DNA of 64,000 nucleotides from an uncultured Eubacterium sp. Its GTDB lineage: Bacteria > Bacillota > Clostridia > Lachnospirales > CAG-274. The position numbers and the translations under genes are program-made. The stretch covers positions 1 through 64,000 of the forward strand of contig URXK01000009.1 in NCBI GenBank assembly GCA_900551755.1, written 5' to 3'. Under the pieces are notes generated by a model. That model did no database searches and was not told where the DNA came from. It saw only the letters and a program-made list of their open reading frames with translations. Below, piece after piece: positions 32,508-39,443 of this stretch; within the stretch, counting starts at the first letter, position 1; every line of letters starts with the position of its first letter.

Positions 32508-32942
32508 CTAAAATAAAATATTAAATGCTAATATAACACCAATGACAATACCTAATATAGCAAAGAAAATAGTTTTGCTACCATCATCTTTTTTATCATC
32601 ACTTGCTAGCCATATTGCACCAACAATAATACCTATAAGAGGAATAAAGAATGATAATATATATATTCCAATGTTAGATTTAGAAGGTTTTTCTTCGGGA
32701 GAAAAATCGAATCTATCTTCTTTATTAGAAGTTAAATCATACCCACAAAAAGGGCATAAAACAGGTCGGTTGGTTATAAGCTTATCACAATTAGGACACC
32801 TTTCTGGACGAGGTTTAACAAATTTTTGATTTTCGCTTACACCTGTAATTTTTGTGTTAGATAGAGATGCACCACAAGAATTACAATAAATTGTATTTTC
32901 AGGGTTTTCTGTACCACATTTTTCACAAATTTTAATTGCCAT
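32508..32942 (-). CDS. Zinc-ribbon membrane protein
   Basis: A 144-residue protein with two N-terminal zinc ribbons (CEKCGTENPENTIYCNSCG and CPNCDKLITNRPVLCPFCG) and two C-terminal membrane helices (about 93-113 and 123-142). The start at 32942 (MAIKICEKCG) follows AAAGGAGG; the upstream extension has none. Double zinc-ribbon membrane proteins are common near phage immunity regions; function unknown. It is 12 bases from the membrane exonuclease, so the two membrane proteins may work together. Confidence 0.7.
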   Translation of the reverse strand: MAIKICEKCGTENPENTIYCNSCGASLSNTKITGVSENQKFVKPRPERCPNCDKLITNRPVLCPFCGYDLTSNKEDRFDFSPEEKPSKSNIGIYILSFFIPLIGIIVGAIWLASDDKKDDGSKTIFFAILGIVIGVILAFNILF

Positions 32943-33045
32943 AAAAATCCTCCTTTGCGAATTTTGTCGAATATTACTTTTTGACAAAATGTATTAATTA
33001 TTATATAATATATTTGGAGGATTTATTTCCCAAGTCTTCCTTTTT

Positions 33046-33081
33046 AGGCATCAGTTATTCGCAGTAGCTGATGCCTTTTTT
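33046..33081 (+). terminator. Hairpin overlapping the immA stop
   Basis: AGGCATCAG (33046-33054) pairs with CTGATGCCT (33068-33076), followed by TTTTT on the plus strand. On the minus strand it covers the end of immA. It would block rightward transcription into the immunity genes. Confidence 0.55.
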
Positions 33082-33641
33082 ATGTATGTACTAAAATTAT
33101 TATATACCTGCCTTTCAAAAGGGTGTAAACAAAACTTATTCCTTAGCCTTAATTCTTGTAATCTCTGCCACCTTATACTTGCTGACAACTCAGAAACATT
33201 ACACAAATCAGATATATCTATATAAGATTTTGCAAGCTGATTAATAACCACAGCTGGCATTAGCAAATCTCTTGCAAATACATTAGCTTGTTGTTCTTTA
33301 ATATTATTAGTGTCTTGCTCTGTGTTTCTATGCAAAGTTTCGCCTTGCGACAGATGACCTAAAAGAATATGACCTATCTCGTGAGCAATAGTAAATCTTA
33401 TCCTATGGGTTGGTTTGTTGTCATTATAATAAATGACCGGTTTATTATCAACTAGCCTACTATAGCCGTCATCATTTGGTAAGCTATGCCTGCTAGTGTA
33501 ATCACTATCAGAATATTTAATTAAATAAATCCCATAATGATTAACAACCTCAGCCAAATTCACAGGTAATTTAACAATTTCACACTCAATAAGAGTTTTC
33601 CACGCTGTATCTCTTGAAGTTTTATAATTATTGTAGTACAT
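33051..33641 (-). CDS. ImmA/IrrE-family metallopeptidase
   Basis: A 196-residue zinc protease with HEIGH at residues 87-91 (FTIAHEIGHILLGHLS) and the downstream ANVFARDLLMP segment carrying the third ligand region. In ICEBs1-type systems ImmA cleaves the partner CI-like repressor to induce the element; the repressor gene is directly upstream here. AAAGGAG precedes the ATG. A 16-base perfect palindrome lies between the two genes. Confidence 0.9.
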   Translation of the reverse strand: MYYNNYKTSRDTAWKTLIECEIVKLPVNLAEVVNHYGIYLIKYSDSDYTSRHSLPNDDGYSRLVDNKPVIYYNDNKPTHRIRFTIAHEIGHILLGHLSQGETLHRNTEQDTNNIKEQQANVFARDLLMPAVVINQLAKSYIDISDLCNVSELSASIRWQRLQELRLRNKFCLHPFERQVYNNFSTYIKKASATANN

Positions 33642-33701
33642 ATTACCACTCCTTTCTATCTAATTATAGAAAGGGGTGGAACTTATTTCATTAGTGGACT
33701 A

Positions 33702-33717
33702 TTTCCAAATTTGGAAA
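33702..33717. promoter_or_regulatory. Perfect palindrome between repressor and immA
   Basis: TTTCCAAATTTGGAAA, 16 bases, just downstream of the repressor stop and 60 bases before immA. It differs from the TTACC operators. Could be a separate binding site. Confidence 0.4.
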
Positions 33718-33728
33718 ATAATTCAATA

Positions 33729-34196
33729 TTATAAATCTGTTGGAGGTATGTAATTTTCAATGTCCTTTCGGACTGCATCATCATCTGAAACAATTTCAAC
33801 ATTAGAGTTGCCTCTTGCGGCGACCACTGTTATCCGTTCTTCGTTAGAAGATTTTCTGCTTGAATATTTATCTTTTACCATATCTATTGTTTGCATTATA
33901 TACTCTTGACCTTGTTCATTCAGAGAACGAAAATCGTTTAACAATTTTTCTTCTGTATGGTTTAAATTAATATCGCATTTAACATCTTTTCCGAAAATAA
34001 GATTATCAGTAGTTATATTTAACGCTTTTGCCACTCTAATCATTATATTAACAGAGGGTTCTTTTGTTTCCTTTGTAATAATTTTATAAAGTGTTCTATA
34101 AGGAACATCTGCTGATTCTGATAATTGTTTTATACTAATTTTTCGCTTATCAATGAGGTTCTTTAGTCTATCTATCATTTCATTGTATTCATACAT
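33729..34196 (-). CDS. CI-like phage repressor
   Basis: A 155-residue protein with an N-terminal XRE helix-turn-helix (about 15-60: ISIKQLSESADVPYRTLYKI ... PSVNIMIRVAKALNIT) and a C-terminal region without S24 peptidase residues, as expected for a repressor cleaved by ImmA rather than by RecA-assisted autolysis. The start at 34196 follows AAAGGAGGTACAAAA. It is the first gene leftward from PL, flanked by three TTACC-N6-GGTAA operators that it probably binds. Confidence 0.85.
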   Translation of the reverse strand: MYEYNEMIDRLKNLIDKRKISIKQLSESADVPYRTLYKIITKETKEPSVNIMIRVAKALNITTDNLIFGKDVKCDINLNHTEEKLLNDFRSLNEQGQEYIMQTIDMVKDKYSSRKSSNEERITVVAARGNSNVEIVSDDDAVRKDIENYIPPTDL

Positions 34197-34217
34197 TTTT
34201 GTACCTCCTTTATCATT

Positions 34218-34246
34218 AATATACACCAATAAAAATATTTTGTCAA
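34218..34246 (-). promoter_or_regulatory. Leftward phage promoter PL
   Basis: Minus strand TTGACA (34246-34241), 17 bases, TATATT (34223-34218). Operator O1 (34255-34270) lies just upstream. Confidence 0.8.
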
Positions 34247-34254
34247 TAATAAAA

Positions 34255-34345
34255 TTACCAAAAAAGGTAAATATTTTCTTGGAAACTACTTGACAATTAC
34301 CGAATTATGTAATAATATATAAGTGAAACTTACCAAATACGGTAA
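34255..34345. promoter_or_regulatory. Array of three repressor operators
   Basis: TTACCAAAAAAGGTAA (34255-34270), TTACCGAATTATGTAA (34297-34312) and TTACCAAATACGGTAA (34330-34345): a 16-base palindrome TTACC-N6-GGTAA, with one variant half site in the middle copy. O2 fills the PR spacer, O3 follows the PR start, O1 is behind PL. Confidence 0.8.
34290..34318 (+). promoter_or_regulatory. Rightward phage promoter PR
   Basis: TTGACA (34290-34295), 17 bases filled by operator O2, TAATAT (34313-34318). Confidence 0.8.
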
Positions 34346-34371
34346 TCAAAATGTTAAAGGAGGTAAAACTT

Positions 34372-34593
34372 ATGTTATCTAATTTAAAAGCAGAATATGT
34401 AAGAAAAAATATTGACCCTAATGATGGTTTAATGAAAGCCTTAGGTTGCTCTATGAAAACTGCATATAACAAATTAAATGGTATTACACCTATAACTGTT
34501 CCTGAGGCAGTAAAGATTATAAGAAAAGATTTTTCAAAAGACAACTTTTCTATTGATTATTTGTTTGCAGATTCAAAAGACGAAATTGCCTAG
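34372..34593 (+). CDS. Small Cro-like phage regulator
   Basis: A 73-residue basic protein, first gene of the rightward early operon. It carries a helix-turn-helix-like region (LMKALGCSMKTAYNKLNGIT, then VPEAVKIIRKDF), which fits Cro-type regulators. The start at 34372 follows AAAGGAGG. Its position just after PR and opposite the CI-like repressor supports a Cro role. Confidence 0.65.
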   Translation: MLSNLKAEYVRKNIDPNDGLMKALGCSMKTAYNKLNGITPITVPEAVKIIRKDFSKDNFSIDYLFADSKDEIA

Positions 34594-34604
34594 GAGGTGG
34601 GGAA

Positions 34605-34856
34605 GTGAGTTCAAGTGATAAATGTAGGACAATATGGTATATAGTTCTTACACTTATGTTAATTGGTACAGCTATTTCTGACATTTCAAAAATCAAAAAT
34701 AGCTGTAATTGGTCATCAAAAAACAAAAATTATGGTTACAATGTTACATACAATCCAGCAAAATATTACTCTTTTAAAATAGATGAAGGGGGTAGAATTG
34801 TATTTTCTCCAGTTGATTTAGAAGAAACAGCTTCATCTTCAGATGAATCAAAATAG
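34605..34856 (+). CDS. Small membrane phage protein (GTG start)
   Basis: An 83-residue protein with one membrane helix (about residues 10-27: IWYIVLTLMLIGTA) and a polar tail containing YNVTYNPAKYY. GGAGG precedes the GTG. Its last 91 bases overlap the 3' end of the convergent gene 34766-35647. Family not recognised; could be an exclusion or signalling peptide precursor. Confidence 0.5.
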   Translation: MSSSDKCRTIWYIVLTLMLIGTAISDISKIKNSCNWSSKNKNYGYNVTYNPAKYYSFKIDEGGRIVFSPVDLEETASSSDESK

Positions 34857-35647
34857 TTGTATGTTACATTATTACTGCATATTGAAATGTTTAAATTGTT
34901 TGTAAGCTCTTTATCACTTGTAGCAGCAGAATAGTTGTATGTAACATTATTTGAAAATGCAGTTATATTAATATTTCCTGTTGTAGCAACGATACTTGTA
35001 ATAAGTTTAACAAATATAATTATTGATTGTAATCCGTTAAGTACGATTTCAGTTTTTTCCTTAGTTGGGCGTTTTTTTAAATCCTCTACAGTTTTGCTAT
35101 TAATAGTGCATTCAGTAAGAGGTTGTTTATCATTAATTTCTGCTATATTATCTAAACATTTATCAAGGTTTTGTTCATATTCTTCAGCGGAATTAAATTT
35201 ATCAGCAGGAATAGTAGTTTCTAAATCAGTATGATTATCGATTGTGTTGATATAATCAATAAAACTTGTTTTTGGCACTTCTTTATTTGTAAATGGAATG
35301 TTTTGCATCGGGTAAACATTTAAAGTATCTTTTAGAAAAGCTGTCGTTTTATTTAGTTCAGCCATACTATTTTTAAATGAATTACCCAAATCATTATATA
35401 TTGACTTATAAGTTTGAACCGTACCAAACATAAGAGGTGTTGTTTTCTTTAATATTTCTTCTTGCTCTTTTGCTAATTTTAGAAATGGAGCTTCATTAAC
35501 TGCAAGTATTTGTTGTGCTTTAAATACAGGCTCAAATGTTTGTTGTACTTTCAATACTGGTTCAAACATTGAATTAATTGTTTGATTTTGTTGTTGCATA
35601 GTTTCGATTAAATTTGAATTGAATTTAAAAAAGTCGAATTCTTTCAT
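34766..35647 (-). CDS. Phage-encoded protein of unknown function, internal repeat
   Basis: A 293-residue protein on the strand opposite its neighbours. The N-terminal 120 residues are helical and Gln-rich; a hydrophobic stretch lies near 208-228 (IIIFVKLITSIVATTG); the C-terminus has two copies of a SNNVTYNY motif about 25 residues apart. AAAGGA precedes the ATG. As a lone leftward gene inside the rightward early operon it is probably expressed in the lysogen, a pattern typical of superinfection or host-fitness genes. Family not recognised. Confidence 0.6.
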   Translation of the reverse strand: MKEFDFFKFNSNLIETMQQQNQTINSMFEPVLKVQQTFEPVFKAQQILAVNEAPFLKLAKEQEEILKKTTPLMFGTVQTYKSIYNDLGNSFKNSMAELNKTTAFLKDTLNVYPMQNIPFTNKEVPKTSFIDYINTIDNHTDLETTIPADKFNSAEEYEQNLDKCLDNIAEINDKQPLTECTINSKTVEDLKKRPTKEKTEIVLNGLQSIIIFVKLITSIVATTGNINITAFSNNVTYNYSAATSDKELTNNLNISICSNNVTYNYFDSSEDEAVSSKSTGENTILPPSSILKE

Positions 35648-35700
35648 ATGATTATTCCTTTCTTATTAATAATTTGTTGAAATGTTTAGGAGGTAATAGA

Positions 35701-35883
35701 TTGATTGATTTAAAAGATAAACGCAAAGCTTTAAAACTTTCTCAACTACAAATAGCTAAATCTTGTGGGATAACTCAGGTACATTATTCAAGAATTGAAA
35801 GAGGTACACATAAACCTAGCATAAAATTAGCTAAAAAATTAGCCGATATTTTTGAAGTTAGCTGGACTGATTTCTTTAGCTAA
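35701..35883 (+). CDS. XRE-family helix-turn-helix protein (TTG start)
   Basis: A 60-residue single-domain Cro/CI protein (ALKLSQLQIAKSCGITQVHY, SRIERGTHKPSIKLAKKLAD). AGGAGG with 7-base spacing precedes TTG at 35701; the upstream in-frame ATG has no site. Likely a second regulator of early genes, or of the leftward neighbour from which it is divergent. Confidence 0.8.
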   Translation: MIDLKDKRKALKLSQLQIAKSCGITQVHYSRIERGTHKPSIKLAKKLADIFEVSWTDFFS

Positions 35884-35995
35884 TCCAATTATAAACATTT
35901 TGTGTATAGTTGTCAATGTATATTGTGAAGTACATTGTATAAAAAATATTGCAATATATGTAATACAAATATACAAAGTTATAGGAGATGATAGT

Positions 35996-36085
35996 TTGGC
36001 AGAAAGAAAGAAGAGAGATTATAAAAAGGGTGCCAAGTACAATGGTGGTGGCGGTAAATATAAGGGTGGTAAGCGAGTAAAATAA
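35996..36085 (+). CDS. 29-residue basic glycine-rich peptide
   Basis: A TTG-initiated frame encoding a highly basic peptide (AERKKRDYKKGAKYNGG then GGKYKGGKRVK), with AGGAG and 7-base spacing. The charge pattern suggests RNA or DNA binding. Too small for homology; upstream in-frame sequence to 35852 overlaps the previous gene and lacks a ribosome site. Confidence 0.4.
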   Translation: MAERKKRDYKKGAKYNGGGGKYKGGKRVK

Positions 36086-36098
36086 ATATTTACATAAA

Positions 36099-36230
36099 CA
36101 CTTGAGTTGTCACGAGCTGTTCTGTAATCTAGTTATTTTTTATCCAAATTTAAAAGAAAGTAGGTGTTACAACTCCTTCCGTGGCACAGTACATTGAATT
36201 ATAGCAGAACAGCTTTTGACAGCTCAAGTG
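36099..36230 (+). ncRNA. Candidate structured RNA with long terminal stem
   Basis: The 26-base arms 36099-36124 and 36205-36230 pair with 23 Watson-Crick pairs, one wobble and two adjacent mismatches, enclosing about 80 bases. No reading frame spans it. The element lies in the early operon; it may be a processed RNA, an RNA protector or a small inverted-repeat element. The stretch 36086-36301 holds nothing else recognisable. Confidence 0.45.
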
Positions 36231-36301
36231 TGGGGTTGATTAGTATATTTAATGTACTGATACAAGCAATTTACAAAATAAATTAAAGTGAGGTGATGCT
36301 T

Positions 36302-36481
36302 ATGGCAAAAGAATACAATTACAATATTGTGCTTGGAGCTAATTCAGATGAAGAAAATCTAAATAAAGCTAAAGTTATATATAACAAGCTTAAAGCAAGA
36401 TTTATTTTACAAGAAATTGAAAAGTATCCTGAAGAAGTGCGACAAGAAATAATTGAGCGTATGTGCAAGAGTACAGCCTAA
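36302..36481 (+). CDS. Small phage protein, unknown
   Basis: A 59-residue charged helical protein (KAKVIYNKLKARFILQEIEK, YPEEVRQEIIERMCKS). GTGAGGTGA precedes ATG 36302. It shares the same upstream motif (AAAGTGAGGTGAT) with the next small gene, suggesting local duplication of the ribosome-site region. Function unknown. Confidence 0.6.
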   Translation: MAKEYNYNIVLGANSDEENLNKAKVIYNKLKARFILQEIEKYPEEVRQEIIERMCKSTA

Positions 36482-36530
36482 TTAGTGACTTTAATTAATG
36501 TATTGATATAAATTAAAGTGAGGTGATTAT

Positions 36531-36689
36531 ATGAAAACAAGAAAGAAAATGGAAGTAATTGAACAAAGACCTGTTTATGAAAGTAAAGAAGCTGAGCTTG
36601 AAGCTCTTAGTCGTGGGGCTTTAAAACTTGCACTTTTTGAGGAAAATTATAGGCGTTCAAAGAAATCAAATTCAAAGGATACAGCTTAA
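36531..36689 (+). CDS. Small phage protein (52 residues), unknown
   Basis: A basic helical protein (MKTRKKMEVIEQRPVYESKE, AELEALSRGALKLALF). GTGAGGTGAT precedes the ATG. Short but with good coding character; no family recognised. Confidence 0.55.
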   Translation: MKTRKKMEVIEQRPVYESKEAELEALSRGALKLALFEENYRRSKKSNSKDTA

Positions 36690-36733
36690 TGGCTGTATAG
36701 CTGGACAAGCAATAGCTTAGAAAGGAGTAAAAA

Positions 36734-36946
36734 ATGCCTAAATGGCTATTTATAGATAAATTACTACAGCCTTTATGCAAGGTTATAGATGATGACATAG
36801 CATTTTTGTTGCCGGTTTTTGATAATGATGGCGAAGATGTTAAAACTGTTATTATTGGGTACAAGAACAATACAATATTAAGAGTTAATGTTGAATGTGA
36901 CAGTTTGTCTGCTATTGTTAAAGATGTGATTAAGGTGATTGAATAA
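36734..36946 (+). CDS. Small phage protein (70 residues), unknown
   Basis: AGAAAGGAG precedes the ATG. A compact alpha/beta-like sequence (VIDDDIAFLLPVFDNDGEDV, KTVIIGYKNNTILRVNV). No motif recognised. It is closely spaced with the following gene (11 bases). Confidence 0.6.
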   Translation: MPKWLFIDKLLQPLCKVIDDDIAFLLPVFDNDGEDVKTVIIGYKNNTILRVNVECDSLSAIVKDVIKVIE

Positions 36947-36957
36947 GGAGGAAAATT

Positions 36958-37182
36958 ATGGAAAAGTATAAGAGCTTTGATGCAGAAGTTTTAAGGCAGA
37001 GAGTTAAGTCTGTGCTTGCTGAAAATGGAGATGTTGAACTTAAAGCAGGGATAGGCTTTATTTTGATTAAGCATATAGAAGTAACTGCTTCTATAAGTTT
37101 AGACTTAGTATTTGATTTCGCTGAAAGATATGGTGTAAGCATTGATTATCTTGTAGGCAGAACAGATAAGATGTGGTACTAG
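36958..37182 (+). CDS. Small phage HTH-like protein
   Basis: A 74-residue protein ending in SLDLVFDFAERYGVSIDYLV then GRTD, which is the C-terminal half of an XRE domain as in clostridial phage regulators; the N-terminal half is degenerate. AAGGAGG precedes the ATG. It could be a diverged DNA-binding protein. Confidence 0.6.
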   Translation: MEKYKSFDAEVLRQRVKSVLAENGDVELKAGIGFILIKHIEVTASISLDLVFDFAERYGVSIDYLVGRTDKMWY

Positions 37183-37192
37183 GAGGTAAGAA

Positions 37193-37396
37193 ATGAAGAA
37201 GTTTATTAAAGACATCACAGAGGTTGGCAAAGACATCTGGTATGGTTTTGTACGGCTGGTTGAAGCTGCGTGTGAAGCTGGCGAAATTATAGCTGATAAG
37301 TTGACACGCAACAACAAGAATACTGTTGTTGAAGTAAGAATAGCAACAGATGAAATTAAAAAAAATGTTGTTTGGGAGGATTTAAATGATTATTAA
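37193..37396 (+). CDS. Small phage protein (67 residues), unknown
   Basis: An amphipathic helical protein (KDITEVGKDIWYGFVRLVEA) with a charged C-terminus. AGGAGG precedes the ATG. Overlaps the methyltransferase start by 11 bases, so they are translationally coupled. Confidence 0.55.
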   Translation: MKKFIKDITEVGKDIWYGFVRLVEAACEAGEIIADKLTRNNKNTVVEVRIATDEIKKNVVWEDLNDY

Positions 37397-38309
37397 TGCT
37401 GATGCTTTAGAGGGGTTAAAAACTATTGAAAGTGAAAGCATAGACACTTGTGTTACCTCACCACCGTACTATCAGCTCAGAGATTATAACTCTGAGGGGC
37501 AAATAGGGCTTGAAAGCACTATTGAGGAATACATAAGTAAGCTTGTTACTGTTTTTGCTGAAGTTAAGAGGGTGTTAAAACCTTACGGTACATTATGGCT
37601 GAATATAGCTGATACATACGCAGACAGTAAGAAATATGGAATACCTAAAAAAAATTTATTGCTTATTCCGCATAGACTTGCTTTAGCATTGCAGGCTGAC
37701 GGTTGGTATATAAGGCAGGATATAATATGGCATAAGACAAATTGTATGCCTGAATCAGCAAATGACCGTTGCACAAAGGCACACGAATATATATTTTTGC
37801 TAAGTAAAAGTGATAAATATTATTTTGATTATAAGTCTATTATGGAACCGTGTGTATGTAATAATAATCAGCTTCCTGCTGGCAGCAAGGGTACTTTAGG
37901 ACAGCCTAACAGCCGCCAAAGGGTTAAAGGAAATAATAAGACCTTTAGAGGCGGTGGAGTTTATACAGGTAACAGAGCTTTCAACAACTCTGCAGACAAG
38001 AACAAGTCCAGTATTGGCAATAAGGTCAATGAAACAGGATTAAGACGGAAGAGAGATGTGTGGCATATTGCAAGCAAGGGTTATAAAGGTGCTCATTTGG
38101 CTACATTTCCAACTGAGCTTGCTAGAAATTGTATACTTGCAGGCAGTAGAAAGGGTGGTATTGTTATTGACCCTTTCGGCGGAAGCGGGACTGTAGGGGA
38201 AGTTGCTAAGGAGCTTGGAAGAGATTATATATTGATTGATATTAATAAAGATTATTGTGAGCTTATGAAAAGGAGGCTTAAAAAATGTGGAGGAACAAAT
38301 GAAATCTAA
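37386..38309 (+). CDS. Phage DNA methyltransferase (beta-class, N4/N6)
   Basis: A 307-residue amino-methyltransferase. The catalytic motif TSPPYY (24-29) comes first and the SAM-binding motif DPFGGSGTVGE near residue 260 comes last, the beta-class order. The target-recognition region lies between (about 150-230, Asn/Gly-rich). No partner nuclease gene is adjacent, so it is an orphan that may protect phage DNA or mark hemimethylated sites. GGGAGG precedes the ATG. Confidence 0.9.
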   Translation: MIINADALEGLKTIESESIDTCVTSPPYYQLRDYNSEGQIGLESTIEEYISKLVTVFAEVKRVLKPYGTLWLNIADTYADSKKYGIPKKNLLLIPHRLALALQADGWYIRQDIIWHKTNCMPESANDRCTKAHEYIFLLSKSDKYYFDYKSIMEPCVCNNNQLPAGSKGTLGQPNSRQRVKGNNKTFRGGGVYTGNRAFNNSADKNKSSIGNKVNETGLRRKRDVWHIASKGYKGAHLATFPTELARNCILAGSRKGGIVIDPFGGSGTVGEVAKELGRDYILIDINKDYCELMKRRLKKCGGTNEI

Positions 38310-38433
38310 GTGTAGTATATGTGGCAGAGAAATAACCGTTAAGCCAGAACATAGTCAATACGGTATCAAGTGTGAGGCTTGCAAAAAGAAAATTGTCGCT
38401 AAGCTGGCAGGCAAAGCGACAACAAGGAAGTAA
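38299..38433 (+). CDS. Small zinc-ribbon phage protein (44 residues)
   Basis: Two CxxC pairs (CSICG and CEACKKK) separated by 15 residues form a small zinc ribbon, followed by a basic tail. GGAGG precedes the ATG; it overlaps the methyltransferase by 11 bases. Probably nucleic-acid binding. Confidence 0.6.
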   Translation: MKSKCSICGREITVKPEHSQYGIKCEACKKKIVAKLAGKATTRK

Positions 38434-38450
38434 ATTCCTAAAAAAATAAA

Positions 38451-38482
38451 AATATTCTATAACAAGAAATATTCTATAACAA
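38451..38482. repeat. 15-base direct repeat before the recombination genes
   Basis: AATATTCTATAACAA occurs at 38451-38465 and 38468-38482, a 17-base period. It lies upstream of the yqaJ-like gene and could bind a regulator. Confidence 0.6.
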
Positions 38483-38503
38483 AAGAAAGGGAATGTCAAG
38501 ATT

Positions 38504-39442
38504 ATGTCTCGAAAATTAATTAATACAAAAGATATGCCAGTTGACGAATGGCGAAAATTAAGAAAAAAATCTCTTGGTGGTAGTGATGCTTCTGTAGTTG
38601 TCGGATTAAATAACTACAGAAGTAGTTACACATTATGGGCTGATAAGAAAGGTTATCTTCCAGATGTAGAAGATAATGAAGCTATGAGAATTGGTAGAGA
38701 CTTAGAGCAGTATGTAGCAGATAGGTTTTGCGAAGCCACAGGCAAAAAAGTAAAACGAAGAAATTATATGTTCTTACATGATAAGTATGACTTTATATCA
38801 GCTAATATAGATAGAGAAGTTGTAGGTGAAAATGCAGGGCTTGAATGTAAGACAACAAATGTATTTAATAAGTCTGATTTTGACAATGGCGAGATACCTC
38901 TTTATTATTACTGTCAATGTATGCACTATATGGCAGTAATGGGATATGAAAAAATGTATTTAGCAGTTCTTGTTTTAGGTAAGGCTTTTTATTGGTTTGA
39001 AGTATTAAGAGATGATAAAGAGATAGAAATTCTTATAAATAGTGAAGTAGACTGGTGGAATTGTTATATTTCAGGTGGGAAAGTGCCACAGATTGATGGT
39101 AGTGATAGCACTGAAAGAACTATTAATACTCTATATCCACAAGACAACAAAGAAACCATTTACGATAGCAGCTTAAAAGAACCAGCAGAGTTATATTTGC
39201 AAACAAAAGCCAAAATTGATGAGTTAAAGAAGATACAGAGTGAATATGAACAGAAAATAAAAGCTAGTATGGGTGAAGCTGAAAAATGCTACATATCAAA
39301 ATATCAAGTTGATTGGAAGTCATCAAATAGGGCTACTATAGACACTAAGAGACTTAAGAAAGAAAAACCTGATATTTATAATGAGTTTTTAAAAGTTAGT
39401 AATATTCGAAGATTTACAATTAAAGAAATTAAGGAGGTTTAA
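38504..39442 (+). CDS. YqaJ-family viral recombinase exonuclease
   Basis: A 312-residue member of the lambda-exonuclease-like PD-(D/E)XK superfamily. LGGSDASVVVGLNNYRSSYT, MRIGRDLEQYVADRF, ISANIDREV and the catalytic AGLECKTTN are visible. It generates 3' single strands for RecT annealing; recT follows one base later, the classic two-component phage recombination pair. A ribosome site AAAGGG lies rather far upstream. Confidence 0.9.
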   Translation: MSRKLINTKDMPVDEWRKLRKKSLGGSDASVVVGLNNYRSSYTLWADKKGYLPDVEDNEAMRIGRDLEQYVADRFCEATGKKVKRRNYMFLHDKYDFISANIDREVVGENAGLECKTTNVFNKSDFDNGEIPLYYYCQCMHYMAVMGYEKMYLAVLVLGKAFYWFEVLRDDKEIEILINSEVDWWNCYISGGKVPQIDGSDSTERTINTLYPQDNKETIYDSSLKEPAELYLQTKAKIDELKKIQSEYEQKIKASMGEAEKCYISKYQVDWKSSNRATIDTKRLKKEKPDIYNEFLKVSNIRRFTIKEIKEV

Positions 39443-39443
39443 T

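Noticed and set aside
34305..34544. Minus-strand 79-codon frame
   Set aside because: It covers PR, operator O3 and the Cro-like gene in antisense.
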